Source: Entonaema liquescens
Lineage: Eukaryota > Ascomycota > Sordariomycetes > Xylariales > Xylariaceae
Reading direction: 5' to 3'
Length of the DNA: 64,000 nucleotides
NCBI GenBank assembly: GCA_902805475.1
Contig: CADCSX010000007.1
Location: forward strand, 2,170,001-2,234,000
Shown: piece by piece, positions 26,367 to 39,695 of the stretch
Numbering within the stretch: position 1 is the stretch's first letter
Layout of the letters: each line of letters starts with the position of its first letter
The notes under the pieces: model-generated
The model's input: the letters and a program-made list of their open reading frames with translations, nothing else
Databases searched by the model: none
What the model was told of the DNA's origin: nothing
Position numbers and translations under genes: made by a program

Positions 26367-27670
26367 GGCACTTTAAGCAAGGCGCGTCCCGCGTTGCTGG
26401 CTTACGAATATAATATTAGCATAATAGGTGAGACCAAGTGTCTCTCTTATCCTTACATTGTCTCTTTGAGTACTTGAGCTCCCTGCATCATCCGAGTGGT
26501 CGGTATGGGGCGTTAATCCATATCGTGGCGTGTCGAGGTAAGAACGGCGATAAAGACACGGATAGCTTTGTTCTTTAGGAGGTAGTATTCGAACGTGAGC
26601 TTGGTAATTATAAATCTCCGGGCCCGTCCTCCCTCGGATCTGAAGATAAGTAGCTATTAGTTGGCTGGACAGTAGCTCTAAATGTATAGAACTAAAGGAT
26701 CGCAGCTGCTACCTCTTGGAAGGGGATCGCAAATCGTGACAAATGGGAGGGAGGATTGGAAAAAGGCTACGATAGGAAAGAGATAGGAAAAAGAGATGGG
26801 TAAGGGTATGCACGTCACAATGCAGCCGCATTGGTGGAAATCGCACGCTAAAATAAGGGTTGTACAGTGTACAACAGGGCAAAAACAGCAAAAGAACAGG
26901 GCAAGACAAACCCCCTAACGTGGATTAGTGAGTATTAACCCACTTAAGTCTAAATTAATAACTCGTGGTACTTCGTAAGCCAGATGGAGGTAAGGAATGA
27001 TTATTACATGTAGCAAAGCTAAATAAAGAATTCAAAATAACTCAACTAAGTACCTAAACAACAAGAGTCTTAGAAGGGTAGCCAAAAAAAAAAAAAAAAA
27101 AAAAAGGGAGCTTATGTTAACGTTAGGACATCTAACATGTAGTAGTAATACAAGAGAAAGGAATTCAGATTAATTCCAAACTCCGAATCTATATAACTAG
27201 TTAACTAATATGTAACTAGTCAACAGATAACTACCTAGGTTAGGTAGTTCAAGATTTAAGTTTTCTAGATTGCCTCGTTTACTTGGGAGCTATGATAATA
27301 AAATGAGCAAACTTCGGTTCCTCCCGTCCCGCAGTCTCCGGTGGCTCATTCAAAACTCAATTCCATCTAATTAGTGGACCCGTCCATCCTAATATGAAGC
27401 AATGGAGGTACTCATTTCACTAAACTCCGGTGAGCTGGAAAGAATCTCCTATTGCTATGTATATCGATAGTCAAGCTGTACAAATTCAACTCCTATAAAA
27501 CCATTCTCGCTAATCCCTAATGTTGCCAAGAAAAAAAAACCTTCCATGCATTTCCTCCTTAAAGTCAACCGCGTAACTCCTTGCATGCTTCCAAAAGTGA
27601 CTAGTTCCCCCTGAGTAAAGTCATATTTATCGAGTTCCCATAAATTACCTATTACAGTGCATCATCGAAG
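26367..27670. other. Intergenic: fmp27 promoter and 3' flank of the hydrolase gene
   Basis: No coding region was recognised. It holds the fmp27 upstream region and the downstream flank of the alpha/beta-hydrolase gene, with an A22 tract at 27084-27105 and many TAACTAGT-like words at 27200-27250. Confidence 0.6.
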
Positions 27671-30527
27671 CTAGAGCTTTGACCGGACAACCTCTAGTCT
27701 ATACTTGACGTCTTTGAGTGCCTTAGTGCTAGGCGACCAATCGTCAAATTGCTTCAGCAACTCCGTCGTCTCCGAGTACAATTCTGTCTTAACAAATTCC
27801 TCTTCTAGTAACCCACGCATAATCCAAGGCAACAGAAAAGGATTTGGGTTCGCCAATTTCTCCTGCCTTTGAATCCGACACGGGACGCCAGCAACACTGG
27901 TAGTTTCGAGAGCATGTGAAATTGCCAAGCTTTTGCGTGTTAGTAAAGTCTTAGCATTCATCGAGAAGCTGTTTCGAACAAAAACTCACTCGTAAACTTG
28001 TTCGTCGTCGTAAAGCCTTGAATGGCCTTCTCCAGAATATAGGCTTCCAGCTAGTGGTATGGAGAGTTCACGGATGAGCCCGTGGTCTGATATCCCCAAG
28101 TTCCGCAGTTTCAGCGCAAACCCGACCAGGTGAGCGATGAAATCAGGAGCGTGAACACGTCCATCTATAAATACAGCGCGGTATATGTATGGGTGCGAAG
28201 CCGGTGCATATATCGCAGATTCCATAGGAACCAGTTGGTCATCAATACTACCAATATACTGTAACATTTAGTATTCATTATGATCAATCCCAGGGGCACA
28301 GCTGGGCTGGATTCCTTTATTACTTACAGTGATACGAGCTCCGTAGTTTACAACGGCTTCGAGTGCATGCTGATATCTCTTGGATATTTCGCTTTCCGGA
28401 TCGGCAAATTGCCATAACTCAGCAGCAGAACCCATCATGACTGTAGTATCTTATGTTAGTAGCTGCCAGTTGCAAATAATATTGTTAATACTCACTACCC
28501 ATGCCAGTCTTGTAGTCAGGAAAAGGTCCAAGCGAAACACCAGCTGTTGACGGGGTTAGCAGTCAGTATTATATTAGCCATCGCCTATTACTTACCCATA
28601 GCGCAGACTCCAACTTTGGAGTTGGTAATAATGCCCAAATCTATTAGTTTTTCTAGGAGCATCAAGCCAACAGGAACTCCTTGGGAATGGCAGGCCAGAA
28701 CGATCAGGTCGGCTCCACGGATATGCTCTATCCAATTCAGGAGGAGCTTCCAGAGGTTATCGACCCTATCCGCAATCTTGCCTTCACCTTCGAGGGCAAC
28801 TTTTTCAATCTCACAGTCCCCACAACCATGGCTTTCAGCCCATCTCCGTATTGCTTCGGCGCCATGGTTCGCAAAGCGAATCGAGGTCCCTGTCGGCTGG
28901 CCGATCATCGGCCTTAGATAGGACGCCGGGAAAAGACCGTGAATGCCAATGGCGACGGCTTTTTTAATTTTGGGCGGCTCTTTAACTAGGAATACGTGGT
29001 TGGTGGGAGGCTGTTGCGTCCGTAGTAGTAGCTGTGCAATCTGCTTGACAATTGACGGGTTGTTCTTCATACGATACGTATTACGAAAAGAAGGCAAAAG
29101 TAGATTCGGTGCAGACGGTTTGCTTGAACTCGGAGCAGATGATTTCGATGGTGCAGTCTTCGCAGACACATCTGATTGCGGGGTGCCCGGCCTAGAGATC
29201 TGCTCGCCGATATCCAGGGACTGCGGCCTTACCTTCTTACTCCTCTTAGAGGAGTTCGCCCTGATAGGTGCCTCCTTCAAAGTCTTGATTGGGGGTTCCT
29301 TTACCGGCGTTGCACTTCCGTTAACCTCAACACTAGTTGAGCGTCTTGGATTCGCCTCCGAACCATCCCCCATGATAGCTAATTCCCCTGTCTCTGGAGT
29401 AGCGGTTGTCTTCGTATTATTCTTCTGACCTGTATCCCTGGACCAAAAGGCCCACGTCGAGCTGACGGACGGCTGGCTCGCTTCCGCCGGCTTTGAAGCA
29501 GGAGCATCTTCCATAACTACGTCTTGGTTCTCATTTGGGGGAGACCCCTCGGCAGGCAACGTGTCAGTCGGTGTTTGTGTAGTATTTTCTGGTGCAGCAG
29601 GCGTTGCTGATGTGTACCAAAACCCAAACCAAGAGCCCGATTGCTTGGTAGGCTCAACAGGTTCCGATGGGTTTTGGACAGGCTCAGAAGGTTTAGGGGG
29701 TTCGGAAGGTTCAGAAGAAGGGGGTTGAGATGTATCTAGTTGCATGTTCTCGGGTTCTTTAGGAGAATCGACTTCCATATTTTCGTCTTTTTGAGTAGTC
29801 GCCCCTGGTGCTGGTGACCTTCCAAACCATCCGAGCCAACTGGAAGAGCCCTGTGGTGGTTGCGTTGCTCCTGTTAAAGGTTGAGTCTCGTTTTTGCTCG
29901 CGGTCGCATCAGAAGTCTCTTGGTCCTCCGACACCTTCGCCTCGTTGCTTTTGCCAGCTTCGGCTGCATTATGAGCTTTCTGAGTTTTTATGGATTTATT
30001 ATCATCTTGTTCAGGCTGCACGGGTACTTCTGTTATTTTTGGCAGTGTCCCAGTAGATTGGCCATCGGACTCGACAGAACCATTATCCTTCTTAGTTTCG
30101 AAACGGCTGAAGTCGGGAGCGGCGCCGGGACGTAGAGTGCCACCCATGATAGTCTGATGTGAGACTTGGGTTGAGGCAGACGACTTCGGTACTCGTGGCC
30201 AAGAGCCGTACCAACTTCGAGGCTTGCGCACCTGCGACATAGAAATCCTCTAATTAGTACAAAGCCTTAGCATATAATTTGATCACGTATTAAATTGCAG
30301 ACCTGCTTTGTATCATTAGATTTCATAGATTTAGATGTACAAGCCGAAGCATTTGAACTATTTCGCTTCGTGGGTGGCATCGACTGGCTTGAAGCTAGAG
30401 AGGGTTGTGACGCAACACTGCCGTTGATGTTGGTGTTGGCGTTGGCGTGTGACGGGGGAGCTATAGGACCAGCATCACTGTTTTCTCTGGTAGAGGGATT
30501 TGGTTTTGCACGCTTCCGGGGAATCAT
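27671..30527 (-). CDS. Lipase-like alpha/beta hydrolase, fungal conserved protein
   Basis: Probable serine esterase or lipase of a fungal family; substrate unknown. Six exons on the minus strand, 30527-30303, 30231-28596, 28543-28499, 28440-28328, 28258-27990 and 27929-27671, join in phase to 848 residues. About the first 430 residues are low-complexity and rich in Pro, Ser, Thr, Lys and Glu, with four to five WFG/WFGFW/WAFW-type tryptophan motifs, probably disordered. The hydrolase core starts near AVAIGIHGLFPASYLRPMIG and carries the nucleophile motif ACHSQG (Ser in H-S-Q-G). A later VHAPDFIAHLVGFALKL segment may supply the His. It may correspond to the predicted lipases around S. cerevisiae YJR098C and S. 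pombe mug180, from memory only. The last intron uses GTGAGT and an ACTAAC branch site. It is divergent from rrp5. No frame errors. Confidence 0.8.
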
Positions 30528-31060
30528 AATGGTTTATGATGTAGAATATCCAAAGTTGTTTCCATGGAATATAGAATAGGTACTTTCCTACCAAGTTTCG
30601 TTGATGATTACTTTAAGTTGGACTAACTACGTACCTAACCTTTGAACTGGAAAAGTACCATCGGTATGTTCAGGTGCATAGGTAGCAGTATACATGTGCT
30701 TGTTCTAGGTACCCTAGGCCTCGGAAGCAAAGCTGCATTGCAGTGGCCCGTGGGAAAGTGGGACATCTACATAGCTCCTTGTAAATCAAAATAAAGGCCA
30801 ATGGGAAGCGATAATGAGTGGGGGTTGCTTGTTTAACTCTCAGACCCTGCAGCAGCCGAGCCGTATCGATCATTTGCGTATCCACTAAGAAGTTCTTATC
30901 GATAATCGATAATCAACTATCGCAAAAAAAAGTTCAAAGGTTGTCTGCGCAGAGGAAATGGAGCAAAGTTTCAAAGTGGGATTCAATCTTAGCATCTCTA
31001 AACAACTGAACCCTCCACCGACGGGCGCAAATTCACCAACAAATTGCCATGAGATAAGCA
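30528..31060. promoter_or_regulatory. Shared divergent promoter region hydrolase / rrp5
   Basis: These 533 bp lie between two divergent start codons. A duplicated ATCGATAATCGATAATC motif (30898-30914) stands out near the rrp5 side. No coding content was seen. Confidence 0.55.
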
Positions 31061-34000
31061 ATGAGTTCACTTAAAGGAAAGATGCCCCAGGGGCGGCATC
31101 AATTGCAAAAACTACGAAATCGCATAGCGACTCGCGGCCCTCAAAACGATCCAAGTCGGACAAACCAGCTGATAGAAATGATGCGAAGTCAAGCTCGGAT
31201 TCGAAACCCACCACCACGTCTACGGTCTCGCGCTTAAAGGAAGACGAACCTCTTTTCCTCGTGGAGGTGGTAGTGTCCTCACTCCACTTGAGCACAAGCA
31301 GATCTCCATACAGGCAAAACAAGATGTTCTCTTCGAGCAAGCGTCTGGGCAGAACACGAACAAGCCAGACCGCATCTCGAAGAAGAAGAAGGTTAAGTCG
31401 TCAAAGGATGGAAAATCCGGAAAATTGAACCAGGACGAAGACAGTACAAAGGTCGAAAGTCTCAATTACAAGGTTTGTTCTAAATCAACACTATATCATG
31501 TTCGAATTTATTGCTAATAAGTATGCTAGCGGTTGGTTAAAGGCTCTCTAGTTCTCGGCCAGGTAGCCGAAATCAATCCTTTAGAACTTGTCCTATCCCT
31601 CCCGAACAACCTTTCTGGTCATGTACCAATTACTGCTATCTCTGACGCCTTAAATGAGAAGATAGCAGCTGAGGCTGCCAATGAGGAGGAGGAGGATGAT
31701 GAGACCGAAGAGGATGGCCTCGACTTACAGACTATATTCAAGATTGGCCAGTATCTTCGCGCTTATGTCACGTCAACTATTGAAGAGTCGACAGCAACTT
31801 CCACCAAACCTAAGAGACGCATTGAATTGTCATTACGACCAGTTCTTGCAAATACGGGTTTGTCTGATCAGGATGTCGTTACCAACTGCACCATAATGAC
31901 AACGGTCATTAGTGCCGAAGATCATGGTTTCGTTATGGAACTTGGGATCTCTGATTCAGATTTGCGAGGATTTTTGCCTCGGAAAGAGTTAGCAGAAGAT
32001 ATAACAGACTCTCAGCTACAGCCTGGAAGTGTTATTTTGTGTCTCGTGACGGGGAAAAGTGCCAACGGCAAGGTCGCTCAGTTAACTACTCTTCCGAGCA
32101 AGATTGGGCGAGTTCAAAACTATGCGTCAGAAGCAACTACAATTAACACGTTCTTACCCGGATCCGCGGTAGAATTCATGGTGACCGACATCGCTAAGCG
32201 TGGAATACTGGGCAAAGTTATGGGTTCCTTGGATGTCACAGCCGATCTAATTCATTCAGGTCTTGGACCCAAGGCCTTGGATCTGGAATCCAAATATAAA
32301 ATAGGGAAGAAGTATAAGGCTCGCGTAATATGCAACTTCCCAGCCGCCAAGGACCCAAAGTTAGGTGTCTCATTATTAGACCATGTGGTATCCCTGAAAT
32401 CAAAGTCGACTTCTTCGGGCGAGCTACCCCTAAAAATTCTCCCTATATCGTCAACGGTAGAACAATGCAAGGTCACCAAAGTTGACCCAGAAGTCGGCCT
32501 GTTCGTTGATGTGGGTGTCGAAGGAACACCCGGATTTGTGCATATATCCAGAGTCAAAGATGGCAAGATCGATATGCTATCTGATTCTTCAGGCCCCTTT
32601 AAAACGGGATCCGTACACCGTGGTCGGGTAGTGGGTTATAATGCTGTTGATGGCATGTTCCATTTGTCGTTCGAGAAAGCCATTCTGGAGCAGCCGTTCC
32701 TACGTATCGAAGATATACCTATAGGTGAAGTTGTCAACGGGGAGATTGAAAAGTTAATGGTGAACCAAGATGGCGTCAGTGGCCTGCTCGTTAAGCTTGC
32801 AGAGGGCATCGTTGGCTTTGTTCCGGAAATGCATTTGGCAGATGTTCGACTACAGCATCCCGAGAAGAAATTCCGAGAAGGACTCAAAGTTAAAGCCCGT
32901 GTGCTTTCAACCGACCTGGTCAAGCGGCAAGTCAAGCTTACACTGAAGAAGACGCTTGTAAATTCCGAGGCAGTTCCCCTAAAGTCGTTTGACGAAGTCA
33001 CTGTCGGTATGCAAGTTCCAGGTACCATCGTCAAGGTGTTTGCCAACGGTGCAATCGTACAGTTCTATGGCACACTCAAAGGGTTTTTGCCAGTTTCAGA
33101 AATGAGCGAAGCGTACATTCAAGATCCAAAAGAGCATTTCCGGGTTGGCCAGGTTGTCAGCGTTCACGTTTTAAGTTTTGATGTCGAGGCACGGAAACTC
33201 TTTGTTTCCTGCAAAGACCCTTCGGCCTTCGGTCTCGACAAACAAAATGCCCTCAAGAAGCTTCAGCTTGGAGATATCGTATCCGCTAAAGTTATGCAGA
33301 AAACTGAAGATGATGTACTTGTCGAGTTAACAGACAGCTCTCTGAAGGCCATGTTATCGGTATGGCATCTAGCCGATCGGCCCAGCAAATGCCAATCTGC
33401 GCTAAAGCATATCCGTGTTGGACAAACCCTCAACGATCTTGTGGTTTTAGAGAAGAATGAGGGTCGCCGATACATAGCGTTGTCGAAGAAGCCTAGTTTC
33501 GTGAAAGCTAATAAGGATGGAAAGCTTCTCACATCTTTAGAGGGAGTAAAAGTTGGTGACCTCCGGCAAGGTTTCGTAAGAAATGTCACCACCACGGCAG
33601 CCTTTGTGCAGTTCTGTGGTCAGCTCACTGCCTTGCTACCCAAGTCTAAATTGCCCCTGGAAGATCAGAAGAAGGTAGACTTTGGGTTGGAAAGATACCA
33701 ATCAATACTAGTTAAGATTGATTCTATCGACAGGGACCGTGGCAGGATTGTTGCAGCTTCCCCATTACTTGAAGACGAGAAGAACTCGAAGGATGACACT
33801 CCTACCATATCAAACAAAATTGAAAACCCAGTAGACGAGACCATCTCTTCGATGGATGACATTTTCGTGGGCAAGATTGTCAAGGCCAAAATCACATCAG
33901 TCAAGAATACACAACTCAACGTTAAACTTTCCGACAACATACAGGGCCGTGTAGATGTCTCTCAGGTATTCGATTCCTGGGATAAGATTTCCAACCCGAA

Positions 34001-36519
34001 GTCCCCGTTGAGTACATTCCGGGCGAACAACATAATTACGGTTCGCGTTCTAGGTGTCCACGATGCGAGAAACCATCGTTTCTTACCCATATCGCACCGG
34101 TCAACTCATTCAGTCCTCGAGCTGTCCGCAAAACCAAGTGACCTAAAGAAAGATACCTCACAGGTTCTATCGTACGATAAATTAAAGCCCGGCTCTACCC
34201 ATGTGGGCTTCGTCAACAACGTCGATAATAATTCCCTTTGGATAACTCTTTCACCTAATATACGAGGAAGGATCAACACACTGGAGATATCAGACGATGT
34301 TTCCCAACTCGAGAATCTAGCCTCAAGCTTCCCCATCGGATCCGCATTAAAAGTCCGTGTTCTGACGGTCAATGCATCCGAAGGCCGTCTCGACCTCTCG
34401 GCACGCTCCAAAGGCTCATCAGCGAATCTCACTTGGGAGACAGTCAAACAGAATATGGTTCTCCCCGGTCGGATTACAAAAATTAATGAACGGCAGATCA
34501 TTGTACAACTCAGCGAAGTTGTCTCAGGCCCCGTGCATTTAATAGATGTTAGCGATGATTATAGCGAAGCCAACACGCTTTCTTACAGCAAGAATGATAT
34601 CACTAGAGTTTCAGTCGTCGAAGTCGATAAGAGCAATAAAAAACTTCGGCTCTCAACCCGTCCCTCAAGGGTGCTGAACTCTTCTCTACCTGTGAAAGAC
34701 CGCGAAGTTACCAAGACATCTCAAGTCAGCGTCGGTGATGTTCTCAGAGGATTCGTGAAAAATGTATCCGACAAAGGCCTATTCGTGAGTCTCGGCGGAA
34801 ATGTAACAGCAATGGTCAGAATATCAGATCTTTCCGACAGATACCTCAAGGAATGGAAGGACGAGTATCAGATTGATCAGCTTGTTAAGGGCCGAATAAT
34901 TTCGGTAGACCCTGACACGGGTCATGTACAGATGAGCCTCAAGGCTTCGGTAGTTGACAAGGATTTTGTTCCGCTCATCAATTATTCAGACCTACATGAA
35001 GGCCAAATAATAACGGGTAAAGTCAGGAAAGTAGAAGAATTTGGTGCCTTTATTGTCATTGAAGGCTCTACGAATGTCAGCGGGTTGTGTCACCGCAGTG
35101 AGATGGCTGAGAAGTCCGTCCAAGATGCACGAAAGCTCTTTGCTGAGGGCGACGTGGTCAAGGCGATTATCTTGAAGCTTGACAAGCAGAAGAAGCGAAT
35201 CAGTTTTGGCTTAAAGCCCTCATACTTTGAAGGTGCGGATGATATGGACGTCGACGACAGCGACGAGGATGAAGATGCCGGTGCTGCACTGTTAGGGCAT
35301 TCAGATGATGACGACGACGACGATGACGAGATGGAGGATGCCGGTACCTCTATAGTAATAAGAGGGACCGATAATGATTCAGAAGACACAGATACCGATG
35401 ATGAGGATGCCAAGATGGAAGATAAGGAAGCTGATGATATTGCTCCTCTCGATGCCGGCGGCTTTGACTGGTCTACTGATGCGCTCGACAAGGTCGACAA
35501 GGCGGATGACGACGTAGACGAAGACGCAAGCGCAACACAGAAAAAGAAGAAGCGAAGAAAGCCCCAGATTGAAGTAGACAGGAGCGGCGATTTAGATGCG
35601 TTTGGCCCTAGGACAGCCGTCGACTATGAGCAGCTTCTCAACCGCCAACCCAACTCGTCCGCATTATGGATCGAGTACATGGCTCACCAGATGCAAGTCA
35701 GCGAGCTTGCAAAGGCCCGTGAAGTAGCCGAACGTGCTATTACGACTATCAGCAGTACTGAGGAGACGGAAAAACTCAACGCCTGGATCGCCTATCTCAA
35801 TCTTGAAGTTCGATTTGGCAACGAAGATAGCGTTGACGAAATTTTCAAACGTGCCTGCCAGGTCAATGATCAGCAAGAGGTTTACCAACGCTTGGCTAGC
35901 ATCTATATCCAAGAGGATAAGGCTGGGGTAAGTCATCTCTCGACCTCATATTTATACGTAAATACTAATTATACTATAGAAAGCGGATGACCTTTTCCAA
36001 ACCCTCGTTAAGAAGTTCGGCGCAGAATCGCCAGAGGTCTGGTATAACTACGCACATTGGTTGCACGCCGTCCGGAACCAACCCGAGCGCGCGCGTGCTC
36101 TCCTACCTCGGGCCACGCAGGCGCTCCCGAACCACGCGCGCTTCCCGCTGATGACCAAGTTCGCGGCGCTCGAGTTCAACTCGCCGCATCGGAACCCGGA
36201 GCTAGGGCGCACTATGTTTGAAGGCCTGCTAGCTACATTCCCCAAGCGCTTTGACCTCTGGAACCAGTTGCTCGACCACGAGGATGTACCTGGCGCCGAC
36301 AAGACGGCTATCCGCGACATTTTCGAGCGTGCTATCCGCGTTAAGGGGCTGAAGGCTAGGGCGGCGAAGAAGTGGTTCAAGAGATGGGCTGACTGGGAAG
36401 AGAAGAATGGCGATGCGAAGAGTAGAGAGAGAGTTAGTGCTAAGGCTGCAGAGTGGGTGAGGGCAAGGGCCGAAGCTAAAGCGGCGAAGGAGGATGAGGA
36501 TGAGGACGATGATGAGTAG
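31061..36519 (+). CDS. rrp5: rRNA biogenesis protein Rrp5 (first exon has two frame breaks)
   Basis: Rrp5 is a nucleolar scaffold needed for both 18S and 5.8S/25S rRNA processing, binding pre-rRNA through tandem S1 domains. Exons are 31061-31472, 31530-35927 and 35980-36519, with GT-AG borders. The large exon encodes a long series of S1 repeats (recurring V-x-G-x-V and G-x-V-H-I-S/G-F-V-H-I-type strands). An acidic linker follows (about plus 35240-35440, with an eight-Asp run), then HAT helices to the C-terminus (WIEYMAHQMQ, VWYNYAHWL, PKRFDLWNQLLDHE). The first exon needs two extra bases. One A is missing at 31073-31075, so that MSSLKRKDAP is read from ATG 31061; one C is missing at 31257-31258, so that EPLFPRGGGSVLTPLEHKQI is read. 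With both restored exon 1 is exactly 138 codons in phase and the protein is 1,783 residues, near family size. Without them exon 1 would be missed. Confidence 0.94.
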
Positions 36520-37829
36520 GTGATATTTCCCTCTCGTCTCTCGCGGAATCCAAGTATCAAGATACGTACTTCACTCCGCGATATGGGCCACTGCGTGTGA
36601 GTTAGGCGATGATCTATACGGTCTAAAATATATATTTAACGGTGCATACATAATCCAGGGCCTTGAGTACATTGTTAGAGGTTTACTATTATACTAATGT
36701 ACTTTACATCCCACTGCGGGCATGAAAAGAGTATGTTGAATGTGTATTAGGTTCAGTAACATTTGAACGCGAAGGTGATGTGAACAATTCTGTTAAGATA
36801 GCCCTCGAGGGGTCTTTTGTCTACCTATGATCTCCTATCCATCTCTGAATTACGTTCAAGCCAATAAACTCCAATGCTCCATCGAAAAAACAAGAAAAGA
36901 ACAAAACATAAAATAAAGTGAAAAAGGACATCCTCCCTCCTCCCCCTTCTCAGGAACCCCGATATAAGTTTCCTACTGGACAGCTCATATTTCGAAACAT
37001 CATCACCACCACCACCACCACCAACGTCGGAGTCGGAAATATTTATAACTAGAACAGCAAGATAATAAAAAAAGGGTAAAATAAATATAGTAGTAGATAA
37101 AATCGCACTATACTCCTCCTCCCATCCTATCCCATCCACCACCTGATCGGCCGTGAAATCCATTCGCCGGTTATCCAAATCTAAGCTAAGGGGGAGGGAA
37201 TGTATATGTATATGTAGATATGTATGCATATGCTTTGTTTGTTTGCTTGCTATGTGATGTGACGGAATCCAGCCAGTGTCGCAAAATGTAAAAGCGCGGG
37301 ATGAATGAGTTGGCGCCGTTTGAGAGAGAGGTCCCCCCATTTCTTTTTTTTTTTTATCGTCTGTGTATGGATGGATGGATGGATGAATCAGATCGCACTC
37401 CTTACGAGAGAAAAGGGGGTGTGAGAATTGTGAAACCAGCGGCATTTCCTCGTTTCATAACGCATTAAGGCGAACCCTGGACTGGGGCCCGACGACTTGC
37501 TCTCGCGAGACAAACGTCGGGAGTGATGGTGATGATGTGAAAATATTCCAAATCAAAGATGTGACTACTAAAAGGAGGTATATGATATGGGGGATGCTGC
37601 TGGAAATTGAAGATCTGGAAAAAGGGGGGGTAGGAAGAATGAAGATAGTCGGGAAAATAGCAGTAATAATAGTAGTAAGTATAATATAAAGAAAAAAAAT
37701 ATGCTGGGCACGAGCCGGAGCCAAGATGAGAGTCTCTTCGTTACATCGTATGAAGTTCAGATTCAAGATCGCAATGCTGGGTATCGTTTGTAATCGTAAT
37801 GCCGCACACGAAGGAAAAGAAAACACCGT
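36520..37829. other. Convergent 3' region between rrp5 and noxR with microsatellites
   Basis: No gene is supported. The long minus-strand open frames here are translations of simple sequence. A CCA/CAC run lies near 37004-37022, an ATGG tetranucleotide run at 37367-37384, and AAAG/GGGGG tracts near 37610-37700. It probably contains the noxR 3' untranslated region. Confidence 0.55.
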
Positions 37830-39695
37830 CTAGATCTCTTGGACAAATATCTGTGGAACATTCTTGTTAGCAAACACATACTCCTTTCGTTATAGGGGGA
37901 TGGTGGTTGGATGTAGTAAGGAGGAATATTAAGAAAGAAAAAAAAGACTCACCTCCAACTTGCCAATATCAAGTCTCTGCTTCCGCGCCATCTGCTTCAC
38001 AGTCATCATCGCCACGTCCAGATCGTCCTGGTCGCCCATGGTAATCATGTCGGTCGAACCTGGAGTATCCTCGTCGCGCACCTTAAGCTTGAAGCGCCGG
38101 CGCAGACCAAACTTGTCCCGGATCCGGTCCACCAGCTCCGTGAACTCGATGTTCGCGCTGACCATCACGTACCGGACGTCCTCGGCGTGCACCTTTATGC
38201 GCACCTTGTGGATCTCGGGTCTTCTCGAGCCGCCGCGCGAGGAGCCCGCTACGGACGTGCCCGGCCGCCTGTTCGACACCATTTCGAACTCGCCCTCGTC
38301 GAACGAGTCGTAGTCGCTCGCCTCCTCTTCCTCCTCGATGTACCGCGGTTGCCGACGGCTCTGGCCCCGGCCTACACCACCACCACCTGCTCCTCCTCCG
38401 TTTCCGCCGCCGTACATGTCGTACACGTCCTCCGGATACCCGTCGTCCTCGTTCCTCGAGCGCCGCATCCTAGGCTGCTCCGATCGCGAGAAGCTCCTGG
38501 GAGGGGACCTGATCTCGGACGCGGACCGCGAGGGGGCCTTGCGCTCGCTGCGGGGGGAGTTCATCTTGTCGTAGCGGCTGCTCTTCGCGGGCTCGGGGAT
38601 GTTGAGCCTGGCGGGCATCGGCTTCGGGCCGTTGCGGACGGAGGCGCCGCGGCTCATCGTCGTAGGCTTGTCGTTCTCGGGGGGCGGCGTGGGCGGGAAC
38701 GCGTTGCGGCTGGTTGGCGGTTCCGACTGCTGTCTCCTGCTCTGCAGGCCCGGCTTGACGAGGTTCGTCGCCGCGAACGAGATGTTGTCTGCCGGACGGT
38801 CGTCCTTCTCCGCCGCCCTGCCGGCGTTCTTGATCTCCGATCCGGCAAAGCCCGTGAATGCGTTGGCCCTGTCGGAGGCGGCGACCAGACGGGCTTTTCC
38901 TAGGTAGTCCTTCGTCTTCAGGTTTCGCACCTTGGCTTCGTTGGGTCGGTATACGACGCCCACGGGGATGGAGAATACGGTGTAGCCCTATAGAATATTA
39001 GTATCATTTTATTTATAAGGAAAAAGGACATTGAAACCCGGGAAATCTCACCTCGGCCTCTTCCCTAATAGCTTCGTCAATAACATTGTGATCCTCAACG
39101 ACCTTCTCCTTCACCGCAAAATTTAGATCCTGCAGACCCGCCTCCTTCTGCTGCAGGTAGATATAGCAGAGACCCCGGTTGAATAGCACCTCGCAAGAGT
39201 AGAGTTTGAACAGCAGACCCAGTTGCGCGTAGTCGATCATCGTGTTTCCTCGGAGATATAGCAATGTGTCGTTGAAATTCGCTAACGCCTCTTCGAAGTC
39301 GCCCAGCAGGAAGTTCGATACGCCCTGCTGGAAATAGGCCACGGCAAGGTATTGATCTAGCCGAATTGCCCTCTGGTAGCATTCGACCTAGGAGCGAAGA
39401 AAGTTTAGTATCCTGTATGCAAATTAACTTTATTAGGAGAAAGGATGCCGGCTTACAGCTTTCTCATGCTCTCCTAGAGTCGCATGTATAACACCCATAT
39501 TAAACAAGATCTTGGAGGTATCCGAGATGTTGTCGAACTCCTTCAACGCCTCCTCGAACTCATTGTTATCGTATCGGCTCAAGGCCGATACCCACGATTC
39601 TATTTCCTACATGGGAGAGAATTAGCACAGATTCGTGCTTTCGCAGATCACACAAACGCCACCCGCTCATAAACTCTTACCTGCTTTAGAGACAT
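37830..39695 (-). CDS. noxR: NADPH oxidase regulator NoxR (p67phox-like)
   Basis: NoxR activates the fungal NADPH oxidases NoxA and NoxB with Rac and Cdc24/BemA partners, driving polarised growth, fusion, fruiting or infection structures (family knowledge). Five exons, 39695-39681, 39606-39457, 39387-39052, 38987-37953 and 37850-37830, join without phase problems to 518 residues. Residues about 5-165 form a TPR array (YLAVAYFQQGVSNFLLGDFE, CEVLFNRGLCYIYLQQ). GYTVFSIPVGVVYRP at 168-182 is the activation-domain motif. A disordered Ser/Pro/Arg-rich middle with a Gly run follows, and a PB1 domain (about 420-515) ends in DIGKLE. The last exon is only seven codons, completing IFVQEI and a stop. No SH3 domain is present, as usual for fungal NoxR. 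The first exon encodes just five residues. Confidence 0.95.

Noticed and set aside
36825..37445. 206-codon minus-strand frame
   Set aside because: Built on CCA, ATGG and A/T simple sequence downstream of noxR; no family features.
38187..38903. 238-codon plus-strand frame opposite noxR
   Set aside because: Antisense shadow of the GC-rich noxR exon; Arg/Ala/Val-rich without structure.
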